Counted from the first letter of the stretch, positions 9,101 to 15,478 are shown. The stretch: 20,547 nt of DNA from a virus (IMGVR_UViG_3300047557_002631:1-20547); one strand, 5' to 3'. Notes: generated by a model from the letters alone, not told the origin. Made by a program: numbers and translations.

Positions 9101-9345
9101 GGATGCCAGGCCTGCGCGAGAAGCTAGAGGAGGTGATTGCCTCGGACCTCTACCGCCACGGCACCGACGACCCTGCGGACGGCGGGAAAATCACGTTACT
9201 AAAAATGTGGGTGAACAACTACCGCGACCTTGCCAAGTTCCAATTGCGGCAAGAGGACGCGGACCTTGACGCGAAACTGCGTGAACGAGAAACCAAGAAA
9301 GCCGGGGCCTTTGCCGGAACTGCACCAGGAGGATTGAGCCGATGA
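6178..9345 (+). CDS. Large internal virion protein / DNA ejection protein (T7 gp16-like position)
   Basis: 1055 residues. Residues about 1-100 include a Pro/Gln-rich linker (PQPEAPVTLAPDATLPPEQPQ). The core, about 440-880, contains WGDMMMEVWINGLLSGPITHSTNIISN and later TTFTRDLGETGQKVQAL, IGRIVLPFVRTPTNIFKFAGERTP and GNEYISYARIEPLG. These are recurring segments of very large phage ejection proteins. No lytic transglycosylase signature was found at the N terminus, unlike T7 gp16. A 15-bp exact repeat (6562-6576 and 6682-6696, GGATTCGAGACGGCA) encodes GFETA twice, exactly 40 codons apart. It starts at a TAATG overlap and ends at ATGA with the spike gene. Confidence 0.75.
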   Translation: MADDLDQGYMQTRQTMRDWQNRMLFMETTQEGNQVHMGVQVGGKETDGKGVAPTAQPQPEAPVTLAPDATLPPEQPQAQQPNTITVDTPEVAAVKQQFSAHMQEVASGEAGMKALGKGGKALAEAARPGFETAAIALGMDEEAAATVGQAFVEFMGGLPSDDSTDLQAGFETAIAVLPAAGAMYKSGKMVGKAAVEGLTKNRDAIIQEFRKAGDILKSERGSVPLGGGGAGKPPDVPPVNIGGAAEEPISPKALATISRREQAKADFTIKVEGFKDELTKQRRGPVLSDEAVRKLAGESGFTLQDLLDLKPGSILAPEIQVAARDVFKASADKMKASAKAYLERADPQAFDEFAQAFAEAGIATTRIIGTFAEGGRTFRLFNQKYPTLKTGVKPDGKDPEFSIQDQYIQEMYKFFRGVEEKSAMGGFEGARGGAAQPGMVSPAQLAQMVMDLPNEEAMMAFAKAALKPTWGDMMMEVWINGLLSGPITHSTNIISNAATVAWNIPERAVASMLNPKAVRPGEAAAMLGGVVESMGDAWRLAWKAFKEEQPQFGQSKLEMPRRAITADALEVTGMTGRAVDFLGAAVRLPGRFLMAGDDFFKAIAFRAELRALAKRQAFREINEMSLTGKAAAQKAREIEKNILDNPPESIKDAAQEFAAYTTFTRDLGETGQKVQALASTPIGRIVLPFVRTPTNIFKFAGERTPLALASRAVREEIAAGGERRALALAKIGLGSMTMAYMSTLAANGLITGGGPKDKTLRQIKMQTGWKPYSFKIGNEYISYARIEPLGSLFGLAADAADIMGQLSEADAAKLASALTVAISRNVAQKTFVKGLAGTLNAVTSQEVKQVNSFLEKELPTILPYSSALGQTAKNVDPVMREVNSIMDAFKAKIPGYSSDLPPHRNLWGEPVLLEGGLGPDLLSPFYSSTVKDDKVAAELSRLEAPITLPSKQIDRVPLTPKQYDRYQILAAHPQGMPGLREKLEEVIASDLYRHGTDDPADGGKITLLKMWVNNYRDLAKFQLRQEDADLDAKLRERETKKAGAFAGTAPGGLSR

Positions 9346-11690
9346 TTACCAACACGCAGCGCCGTCATGACATTGTGGGGACAGGGGGAGCCGGGCCGTT
9401 CTCCTATCAGTTCATGATCCTGAACGATACCGACTTGGCCGTGTATGTCGATGGGAACCTGAAAACGTTGACCACGCATTACACCGTGAGCGGAGTCGGC
9501 AACGAATCGGGCGGCACCATCACCTTCACGACCGGCAACTATCCGGCCCTGTCTGCGGACATCATCTTGTTAGGCGCAGAGGCTGAAACGCAGACGCATG
9601 ATTTCCAGGTGGCGGCAACCTTGCCAGCGGCCTCCCTGGAAGAGTCCGTTGATAAGCTGACGCGCCTGGTGCAGCAACTCACCGAACGCGTGAACCGTTC
9701 GCCTGTCCTGCCGGTGGGCGACTCTGGCGGATTCTCAGCCTTGGCCCTGCCTGCCCCTGGAGATGGTCAGTACCTCCGATGGAGTGGCAACCAATTGGCG
9801 CTCGGCACGCCGACGCTCGTTCCTGATGACGTGCCTGCCGGTGGCGGGAACTACGACCACTTGATTGTCAATGGTAGCGGGGCCGTGGCCTGGGGGCAAG
9901 CCCTGTACCACTATGCGGAGAACTTCAAAAACATTGCCCTGTACGGCAACAGCCTGTCCAGCGCCGTCAGTTCCATCGGCGGCAGCACGAAAGTCTGCCT
10001 GCTCATTAGCGAGTCGATCAGCGTGACCGGCAACGTGACGGTGACGGATAACATCACCTTCTTCTTTGTGGGCGCGGGCGGGCTGGCGATTTCCGGCGGC
10101 GTAACCGTGACCTACAACGCTGCTTCGTTTCTGGTCGATGACATTCGCCGACAACGATTTAGCGGGACCGGCACGTTCGATGGGGCGAATCTGTCAGAGG
10201 TGATTCCTGACCAATGGGGCGCGGACTATACCGGGACCAACAGCAGCACGAAGGCGCTCAAGGATGCGATTGCTTCACTCCCCGCCACGGGCGGGAAAAT
10301 CAAGCTCTTAACGGGTACGTATGACTTCGATGCAACATTGGCGTGCGGGACAAAGCCGGTGATCTGGGAAGGACAGGGGCGGCAAAGCACCATCCTGAAC
10401 ATGACGACATCGAGCAGCGCATTGCACGGCATCACCGGCACCGGCTCTCTGGCACTTCGCCATTTTACGTTACAGGTACAAACGCCGCTGACGACCGATC
10501 TGCAAATGTATCCAGTGCGGATGGATCTGGACGGGTCCGGCATCACTGGCGGGCGGTCGTTCCTGGTTGAGGATATGGCGTTCACGGGCTGGAACGCTGG
10601 CCCCTATTCAGATGGGGGAGCCAATTATGGGATGGACACGGCGACCTACCAAGACTGTTACGTGAAGGTCAATGGCCCGGCAGCGACTTACATCGGATCG
10701 GGCGCATATATGAACCGGCCCACCGTCGGCACGATTCGCAACTGCTTAATCGACCAAAATAATACGGGTGAGCATGCGATCTATTGCTTCGGGCCGAAGA
10801 ATCTCAGAATTGAACACTGCCGTCTCTTGAATGCCTCGCTCAACGTGGCGCAAGCAGTCAAGGTTGTGGGGGATGGGGTCGGGGCCAGTGTCAACTTTGG
10901 GCAATGGGTGATCGAGGGCATTGAAACGGAAGGCTGTTTTTCTGGCGTGCTGGTCAATACGTTTCTCACGGAAACCCTTGGGGCGCTCATTATCAATAAC
11001 TGCACCTTTAAGGACACCACCAATTCAACGGGCGTGCTTGGCCCAGTCATGGTGGTAGCGAGCGGGACATCAACGATCTATAGCCAGCGCATCACCAATA
11101 TCCGCATTAAGGACAGCAATTATTGCGGGTTCTATTGGAGCATATCGGCTGGGGCAGCCATGGAGGAAATTCTGGTGGATACCGTCTCGGCGTATAACTG
11201 GGGCAAAGCCTCTGCCGGAACGTACGCGCTGTTCGGGTGCGCCTCGCCTGGCACCATCCGCAGCCTGACCATCAAAAACGTGCGGGGGGATGGCAACAGC
11301 AACGGGCGGACCATTTGGAGCGTCAACGCCTTCGGTGGGTATGGCACAACGCCAATCAAGCGCCTCAAAACGGACAACCTCATCGAGGTGAATTGCCCCA
11401 CCCCTGGCTGGCCTGCCTCGCTTCCAGACAACGACGCGACTCCCTCGCTCGCCTTCGGTAATGATTTCGTCGCGAGCTACACCAGCGCCACGAACGTCAC
11501 CGCGCTGGATGACATGGTACGCGGAGAGACGTACCGGATTCGGCACACAAATAGCAATTTGACGTTTGTGGATGGGGCGAACCTAGTTTGCCCGGGCAGC
11601 GTGAATCTAAACCCTGGAGACACGGACGTGTATAGCTGGACCTCCTCGAACGGGACAGCCGCCTATTGCGCAGGGGGGAGCAATAACTGA
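9342..11690 (+). CDS. Tail spike protein with T7-fibre-like N terminus and beta-helix
   Basis: 782 residues. Residues 1-~95 match the T7-type tail-fibre attachment domain (FSYQFMILNDTDLAVYVDG, then YTVSGVGNESGGTITF). A short coiled coil follows (LEESVDKLTRLVQQLTERV, about 99-117), probably trimerising. Residues about 195-285 form a beta-rich pre-helix segment (SISVTGNVTVTDNITFFF). At about 288 the pectate-lyase-like beta-helix begins with IPDQWGADYTG...ALKDAIASLP...GGKIKLLTGTYDF. The C terminus (about 715-782) has a capping domain with TYRIRHTNSNLTFVDGANLVC. It would bind, and possibly cleave, a host surface polysaccharide; catalytic residues cannot be assigned by eye. Strong AGGAGG at 9327-9332 and ATGA coupling to the previous gene. 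Confidence 0.87.
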   Translation: MITNTQRRHDIVGTGGAGPFSYQFMILNDTDLAVYVDGNLKTLTTHYTVSGVGNESGGTITFTTGNYPALSADIILLGAEAETQTHDFQVAATLPAASLEESVDKLTRLVQQLTERVNRSPVLPVGDSGGFSALALPAPGDGQYLRWSGNQLALGTPTLVPDDVPAGGGNYDHLIVNGSGAVAWGQALYHYAENFKNIALYGNSLSSAVSSIGGSTKVCLLISESISVTGNVTVTDNITFFFVGAGGLAISGGVTVTYNAASFLVDDIRRQRFSGTGTFDGANLSEVIPDQWGADYTGTNSSTKALKDAIASLPATGGKIKLLTGTYDFDATLACGTKPVIWEGQGRQSTILNMTTSSSALHGITGTGSLALRHFTLQVQTPLTTDLQMYPVRMDLDGSGITGGRSFLVEDMAFTGWNAGPYSDGGANYGMDTATYQDCYVKVNGPAATYIGSGAYMNRPTVGTIRNCLIDQNNTGEHAIYCFGPKNLRIEHCRLLNASLNVAQAVKVVGDGVGASVNFGQWVIEGIETEGCFSGVLVNTFLTETLGALIINNCTFKDTTNSTGVLGPVMVVASGTSTIYSQRITNIRIKDSNYCGFYWSISAGAAMEEILVDTVSAYNWGKASAGTYALFGCASPGTIRSLTIKNVRGDGNSNGRTIWSVNAFGGYGTTPIKRLKTDNLIEVNCPTPGWPASLPDNDATPSLAFGNDFVASYTSATNVTALDDMVRGETYRIRHTNSNLTFVDGANLVCPGSVNLNPGDTDVYSWTSSNGTAAYCAGGSNN

Positions 11691-12085
11691 TGAGCCTGTC
11701 AGGACGACAGCAACGGTTCGCGTACATGCTAGCCGATCAATTCTCCTGGATGAAGGCGAGGGGGTTGACGTGGACGCTGGGGGATGCCTGGCGCAGCACG
11801 GATGAGCTGGCCTGTCCGCACTGCTCCACGGGCGTGACGTACCAAGAACTCTTGCGGGCTAATGGACGGAGTAAGGTCCATGTGAGTACGCATAACAACC
11901 GATGCGCCCAAGACATCATTGTATGGGTAGACGGCCAACCATCCAATAAAGGCGAGCAGTACCGCGAGATGGGCGAGCACTGGGAAAAGCTGGGCGGGCG
12001 CTGGGGTGGACGGTTCGGCGTGGAGCCTGCTGACTACGCCGTAAAAGTGGGGTGGGACCCTGGGCACCTGGAGGTGGATAAATGA
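11690..12085 (+). CDS. Endolysin, M15-type zinc peptidase (VanY / T5 Lys-like)
   Basis: 131 residues, a normal size for phage L-alanyl-D-glutamate peptidases. Zinc ligands are visible: H68 and D75 in S66-T-H-N-N-R-C-A-Q-D75 (the SxHxxxxAxD motif), and D123-P-G-H126 (DxxH) near the C terminus. The family pattern EQYREMGEHWEKLGGRWGGRF lies between them. The N terminus GDAWRSTDEL is also typical. It would cut the peptide part of peptidoglycan during host lysis and has no signal peptide, so a holin is required. Unusual: C42-P-H-C45 plus C72, the last inside the zinc-binding motif. It begins at a TGATG overlap with the spike and overlaps the next membrane gene by ATGA. Confidence 0.88.
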   Translation: MSLSGRQQRFAYMLADQFSWMKARGLTWTLGDAWRSTDELACPHCSTGVTYQELLRANGRSKVHVSTHNNRCAQDIIVWVDGQPSNKGEQYREMGEHWEKLGGRWGGRFGVEPADYAVKVGWDPGHLEVDK

Positions 12086-12357
12086 CCATCCCCGGCAAAG
12101 ACACGACGCCGACCCAATGGATCATGTGGTCCGCTGGCGTTTTGCTAACCGTGGTGGTGGTCACGATTCCATCCGGTCTGAATACGCGGATTGATAGCGT
12201 CCTCGCTGCGCAGGCCGACATGAAGAAGCAGCATAGCGACCTGCTCAAGATCGCCGTGGTGCAATGCTACAACTCGGCCGAGAATCAATGGGATTGGGTG
12301 GTACGGCGGAAGCAACCGCAACGATGTTTGAACCTGACCATTGAGGAGGCACGATGA
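12082..12357 (+). CDS. Lysis-cassette membrane protein (possible inner-membrane spanin or holin accessory)
   Basis: 91 residues. One transmembrane segment near the N terminus (about 12-32, WIMWSAGVLLTVVVVTIP) is followed by a short helical stretch (IDSVLAAQADMKKQHSDLLKI) and a basic C-terminal tail with two cysteines (C62, C82). One N-terminal membrane anchor followed by a periplasmic helix fits a short Rz-type i-spanin. However, it is shorter than most, and no nested outer-membrane lipoprotein (Rz1) was found. Position between endolysin and holin-like gene, with ATGA overlaps on both sides, argues for a lysis role. Confidence 0.55.
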   Translation: MTIPGKDTTPTQWIMWSAGVLLTVVVVTIPSGLNTRIDSVLAAQADMKKQHSDLLKIAVVQCYNSAENQWDWVVRRKQPQRCLNLTIEEAR

Positions 12358-12575
12358 GCAAGGATACACGCAGCACAGTGGCCGGTCTAGTGGTCGCGTG
12401 CCTCATTGCGGGGCTGACCTACATCCAGGCAGGGGTTGACCTTGAAAGCCCGGTCTGGTGGGCTGGCCTCATTGGGTCATGGGTATCAGTCATTAAAGGT
12501 TTCTATCATAATAAGCCGGAGCCTGTTGCCATGGCTGATGAACCGACCGCGCACCAGGAGCCACCGGCAGCCTAA
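12354..12575 (+). CDS. Putative holin, two membrane segments
   Basis: 73 residues. Two hydrophobic stretches are visible: about 8-27 (TVAGLVVACLIAGLTYIQAG) and about 33-50 (PVWWAGLIGSWVSVIKGF), separated by a short acidic turn (VDLES). A hydrophilic C-terminal tail rich in Pro, Glu and Ala follows. Size, topology and location right after the endolysin fit a small class II-type holin that would permit endolysin release. Start overlaps the previous stop (ATGA); stop overlaps the next start (TAATG). No family-specific residues confirm it. Confidence 0.6.
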   Translation: MSKDTRSTVAGLVVACLIAGLTYIQAGVDLESPVWWAGLIGSWVSVIKGFYHNKPEPVAMADEPTAHQEPPAA

Positions 12576-12898
12576 TGGACCTCATCGCGATCATGGCCGC
12601 GCTGTTTCTCAACCTCTCCACCGGCTGCGATGCGCTCAAAGCGGATGTGATGCGAGTGGGCGGACAGGACTATCTCGTCCAGGCCTGGACCTGTGCGGAC
12701 AAGAAGGGACAGGTCCATCTCTGGCGCACCTGGCAGCGGGAGTGTGTGGCGAATAACGGGCAACAGTTTTGGGGCAGGCCCTATTTCCTAGAGGATACCA
12801 CCGGCCATTTTGCGATCTATCACAACCGCTTCGGGGAGATTCAGGGAGGATTCGGGGCGAGCATTGAGCAGGCCTATGTGGGATTGTGCGGGTCGTAG
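12575..12898 (+). CDS. Small exported protein with four cysteines, unknown function
   Basis: 107 residues. Residues 1-18 are hydrophobic (MDLIAIMAALFLNLSTGC) and look like an export signal. LSTGC loosely fits a lipobox, but there is no basic residue before the hydrophobic core, so lipidation is uncertain. The rest is soluble and aromatic-rich, with cysteines at 18, 40, 57 and 105 that could form disulfides in the periplasm. It is the last gene of the lysis cassette. It could be an outer-membrane spanin substitute or an unrelated periplasmic factor; I recognise no family. Confidence 0.6.
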   Translation: MDLIAIMAALFLNLSTGCDALKADVMRVGGQDYLVQAWTCADKKGQVHLWRTWQRECVANNGQQFWGRPYFLEDTTGHFAIYHNRFGEIQGGFGASIEQAYVGLCGS

Positions 12899-12981
12899 CG
12901 ACCTTGACAAATCCGCCCACTTACGCCAGAGGCGAAATACGTGCATATCTCTAACCTGCGAGGCCAGCCACCAGGCAACAC

Positions 12982-13887
12982 ATGAAAGTATTGGACACGG
13001 AAGTCATACTGGATAACCCGAACTCGCCTCTCACCATCATCCCCTTCGGTTGTGTCCATCGTGACGATCCAGGATTTCGAGAACCGCTCTGGCGGCAATG
13101 CGTCGATGAGATTGCGAGCACCCACAATTGTTACGCTATTGGCTTAGGCGATTACGCTAATTTCCTTCGGACCACTGCCCGCACCTACCTGAAGGCCTAC
13201 GTGGCCGATGATAATTCCTTCCGCGAACTCGACAGCATGGTCAAGTCGGAAGCCATTAAGTTCTACACCAACTACCTCAAGCGAATCAGCCCCAAACTCT
13301 TAGGCCTCGCCGAAGGCAATCACTACCACGAGTTTCAAAACCAGTGTACCGACACACAATTTCTCTGCGACCTTGCCCGCGTGCCGTACCTCGATAAGCC
13401 CTGCTTCATGCGCCTGACCGTCAAGGCCAAGGTCGGGGACACGCTCAGGACCATGAAAGTCTTTAAGGTGCTGATCCACCACGGCGACTGGAGCGGTGGG
13501 AATAGCCGCATCGGTGGTGACGTGACCTCAGCCGAAAACAAGGCGCTCGGCTTCGATTTCGACATCTACATTTTTAGCCACACGCATCGGCTGTGGGGGA
13601 TGCATATCCCATCGTTGACTATCCCGAGCAGCGGACAACTCAAGGTCGTAGAGCGGCCCCGCGTGTTCATTCGTTCCGGTTGTTTCATGACCGGCTACGA
13701 TGAGAAGTGCCAAAAAAGCTACGCACACAAGAAGCTACTCCCGCCGACTGAGTTGGGCTATTGCCGCCTCGGGATTCAGTTCTATCGCGAGCACGACAAG
13801 GAACGATGGACGGAAGCCAGGAAGCGGATCGGTGAAGGGGCCAGCGGGGCGTCGAACTGGAAGTATAAATTCGGCGTCAAATACTAA
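12982..13887 (+). CDS. Calcineurin-like metallophosphoesterase
   Basis: 301 residues. All five motif blocks of the superfamily can be placed: block I IPFGCVHRDD (residues 20-29), block II GLGDYAN (D57), block III EGNHYHE (N113, H114), block IV LIHHGD (H166/H167) and block V FSHTHR (H200, H202). Such enzymes use two metal ions to hydrolyse phosphomono- or phosphodiesters; phage members may act on DNA or nucleotides. In block I the first metal ligand is normally Asp (D-x-H); here that position is Cys24 (C-V-H). The gene stands alone after the late genes with an 83-bp gap upstream and only a weak AGG before the ATG. Confidence 0.85.
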   Translation: MKVLDTEVILDNPNSPLTIIPFGCVHRDDPGFREPLWRQCVDEIASTHNCYAIGLGDYANFLRTTARTYLKAYVADDNSFRELDSMVKSEAIKFYTNYLKRISPKLLGLAEGNHYHEFQNQCTDTQFLCDLARVPYLDKPCFMRLTVKAKVGDTLRTMKVFKVLIHHGDWSGGNSRIGGDVTSAENKALGFDFDIYIFSHTHRLWGMHIPSLTIPSSGQLKVVERPRVFIRSGCFMTGYDEKCQKSYAHKKLLPPTELGYCRLGIQFYREHDKERWTEARKRIGEGASGASNWKYKFGVKY

Positions 13888-13899
13888 GCTTGCCTGTTC

Positions 13900-13935
13900 T
13901 GTCAACGATTCCTGACTGTTCACGAATCATGAACA
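13900..13935. promoter_or_regulatory. Operator-like palindrome and degenerate tandem copy
   Basis: TGTTCACGAATCATGAACA at 13917-13935 is a 19-bp near-perfect palindrome: 8 of 9 base pairs match around a central A. The sequence 13900-13915 (TGTCAACGATTCCTGA) matches 13917-13932 at 12 of 16 positions, giving two copies 17 bp apart. It lies just upstream of the 13957 gene and its Shine-Dalgarno sequence, in a non-coding gap. GTTCA half-sites also occur in the divergent control region near the integrase. Confidence 0.5.
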
Positions 13936-13956
13936 ATCTGAAATAAGGATTTCGTT

Positions 13957-14328
13957 ATGTCATTTCCCATGGAGCAATTCGATAGACTGCAAGCGGAAGC
14001 GCGGGCCATCATCGAGGACCGTTGCAAGAAGGGCCGCAACGCGACCATGGGGTTCTATGACCGCTACCTCCACGGCCATCAAGACAAGGTGCAGGAAGTG
14101 TGGGAACGGGCCTTGCGGATTGCTGGAGCGGATAAGGCAGGCGACCTACAGGCCATGCGCGAGGATGCGGTAGATCTCGCGAATGAGGCACTGCTTTTGG
14201 TCTTGTTGCTTGACGGGCCTACGGCAACCCAGCCCCCACAAAGCCGTGCATCTGCATGCACTCCGCAAAGTCCTTGCGTTCCTCATCCCGCGCCTGCGCC
14301 AGCATCGCCAAGTTGTTCCACTGATTAA
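13957..14328 (+). CDS. Small hypothetical protein with unusual overprinted C-terminal tail
   Basis: 123 residues. Residues 1-~88 look like a normal helical protein (EQFDRLQAEARAIIEDRCKKGR; DAVDLANEALLLVLLLDG). The DLANEALLL ending loosely resembles the DLxNYAxx end of nucleotide-modification-associated (DUF1599-type) proteins, but this is weak. From about residue 88 the composition changes to Pro/Ser/Cys/Ala (PTATQPPQSRASACTPQSPC). That part lies opposite the 3' end of the convergent lipoprotein gene (14219-14328), so it is probably a consequence of overlap or a lost stop. A good Shine-Dalgarno sequence (TAAGGA, 13944-13949) supports the start. Confidence 0.6.
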   Translation: MSFPMEQFDRLQAEARAIIEDRCKKGRNATMGFYDRYLHGHQDKVQEVWERALRIAGADKAGDLQAMREDAVDLANEALLLVLLLDGPTATQPPQSRASACTPQSPCVPHPAPAPASPSCSTD

Positions 14329-14509
14329 GGCTGTACGGGGCGTAGCTGCTTGATCCGTAGGCCGCTGCGCTATGCTTGCACTGATAGCGGATCTGCATGG
14401 CCCGTTCGCCCGTCATGGAGCGCGGGGGTATCCAATTGGGCGGGTACGGGCTGCTGCATCCGACTGTGAGCAGCAGACAAGTGGCTCCTAGTATTAAGTA
14501 CGTGCGCAT
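14219..14509 (-). CDS. Small lipoprotein, candidate lysogenic-conversion gene
   Basis: 96 residues. The signal MRTYLILGATCLLLTVGC has Arg2, a hydrophobic core and a Cys18 that fits a lipoprotein cleavage site (LTVG|C). The mature part has RYQCKH... and FAECMQMHGF; a Cys near the start and a CM-x-x-x-G(F/Y) end is a recurring layout in small bacterial and phage lipoproteins. The start codon is preceded by GAGG (complement of 14516-14519) six bases upstream. The gene begins inside the integrase 3' end (140-bp overlap, same strand) and ends opposite the 13957 gene (110-bp overlap). Co-transcription with integrase suggests expression in lysogens, perhaps surface modification or superinfection exclusion; this is inference. 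Confidence 0.65.
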   Translation of the reverse strand: MRTYLILGATCLLLTVGCSSPYPPNWIPPRSMTGERAMQIRYQCKHSAAAYGSSSYAPYSLNQWNNLAMLAQARDEERKDFAECMQMHGFVGAGLP

Positions 14510-15356
14510 TCATCGCCTCAACAATTCGTTTATCGACCGGCTGCACATAGATTTGCGTCGTGTTCAAATCGCGGTGATTCAGGACGCCTTTAGAGATGCT
14601 AACCAAGTCTAAGTATTCCGTCAAGTCCGTGGCGCAGCTGCGCCGCAAGTCGCGCTGCTGAACGTCCTTCAAGCCTGCCCGCCGTCGCACTTCGGCCCAT
14701 TGATTATGCCACCAGGTAAAGCTGGGAACGCGCCCGTTCTCTCCGACAAATAATTGCGTTTGATCGGGGGGCAACGTCGCCAGATATTCAGCGAGTAGGG
14801 CACAGACGAACGAGGGGAGCGGGACTTGCTGCACGTCGCCATTCTTGGTCATGGGCTTGATCCAGACGCCCGCCCAACTGTTTCCAGTTTGGAACAACTT
14901 CACATGCTCAAGTTTGGTGCGCTGCAATTCTGACGGCCTCGGCGCGACGTAGTACATCATATAGAAATAGACCCGCAGCATGAGCGGTTCACGGTCGATC
15001 TCTGTCACCAGGGCTGGGCGCTCACCGGCCATGACATAGCGTTTCCGCCGTGGCGATCGCTTCCGCTTAATCAATTGTGCAACATTTGCACCGTGGTACA
15101 TGTCCCACTCAATGGACTTATTCAGCATGGTCCGAAGCGCTGATAAGCAGCCGTCCGCCTGCGTGGCGCTGTGCTTGCGGATGTCGTTGACCCATCCAAG
15201 CACAACAGGCACACTCAACGATTCGAGCGGGAGCGGTAAGAGCGGGCCGAAGTATTTGCGAATGCGGCAGCGCAGCGGGCGCGGATCGCGCAACTGAGAG
15301 ACGTGGAGCCTGTCAAACGCCGTCACTAAATCGTGCATGGTACTGAATGAGTTCAT
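14370..15356 (-). CDS. int: Tyrosine site-specific recombinase (phage integrase)
   Basis: 328 residues. An N-terminal SAM-like core-binding domain (about 5-100) precedes the catalytic domain. Catalytic residues can be placed: R140 in APRPSEL, K171 in MTKNGDV, R238 in QRDLRRS (with Arg235 where His is common), H261 in LNHRD and nucleophile Y270 in TTQIYVQ. It would integrate and excise the phage genome at att sites. No clear arm-type DNA-binding domain precedes the core-binding domain. The last ~45 residues (283-328), rich in His/Ala/Pro, are encoded where the lipoprotein gene overlaps. Start: ATG with GGAGGA at 15361-15366. Promoter at 15390-15418. Confidence 0.93.
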   Translation of the reverse strand: MNSFSTMHDLVTAFDRLHVSQLRDPRPLRCRIRKYFGPLLPLPLESLSVPVVLGWVNDIRKHSATQADGCLSALRTMLNKSIEWDMYHGANVAQLIKRKRSPRRKRYVMAGERPALVTEIDREPLMLRVYFYMMYYVAPRPSELQRTKLEHVKLFQTGNSWAGVWIKPMTKNGDVQQVPLPSFVCALLAEYLATLPPDQTQLFVGENGRVPSFTWWHNQWAEVRRRAGLKDVQQRDLRRSCATDLTEYLDLVSISKGVLNHRDLNTTQIYVQPVDKRIVEAMNAHVLNTRSHLSAAHSRMQQPVPAQLDTPALHDGRTGHADPLSVQA

Positions 15357-15378
15357 AGTATCCTCCGAGTGACTATAG

Positions 15379-15411
15379 GTTACATTTGAACGATACGCCC
15401 CACGTCGTTCA
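15379..15411. promoter_or_regulatory. Operator-like inverted repeats over the integrase promoter
   Basis: Two overlapping symmetrical elements occur. GTTACATTTGAAC (15379-15391) is an imperfect version of the palindrome at 15479. TGAACGA (15387-15393) and TCGTTCA (15405-15411) form a perfect 7-bp inverted repeat with an 11-bp spacer, covering the -10 box and spacer of the integrase promoter. A repressor bound here would block integrase transcription. Confidence 0.5.
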
Positions 15412-15418
15412 CCGTCAA
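15390..15418 (-). promoter_or_regulatory. Sigma70-type promoter for integrase
   Basis: Read on the - strand: TTGACG (complement of 15413-15418), 17-bp spacer, TATCGT (complement of 15390-15395). The -35 matches 5 of 6 and the -10 matches 4 of 6 consensus bases. The expected transcription start falls some 25 bases upstream of the integrase ATG. Confidence 0.6.
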
Positions 15419-15441
15419 GAAAAATAATGTTCGCCCACCCA

Positions 15442-15470
15442 TTGACATCGTTCGCGCACTTTGCTAAGGT
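15442..15470 (+). promoter_or_regulatory. Sigma70-type rightward early promoter
   Basis: TTGACA at 15442-15447 (perfect -35), 17-bp spacer, TAAGGT at 15465-15470 as -10, preceded by TGC, which gives an extended -10 (TGn). It faces the RHH gene and would drive the run of early genes to its right. Transcription should start near 15477, right before the palindrome at 15479-15491. Confidence 0.65.
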
Positions 15471-15478
15471 TGCCTACG

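Noticed and set aside
12904-12909. TTGACA after the lysis cassette as a promoter for the phosphoesterase
   Set aside because: No acceptable -10 box lies at 16-18 bp spacing (the 17-bp position reads CAGAGG); a lone -35 hexamer is not enough.
12921-12937. Hairpin around CGCC-AGA-GGCG as a rho-independent terminator
   Set aside because: Only four perfect pairs, a mismatch next to them and no T-run after the stem.
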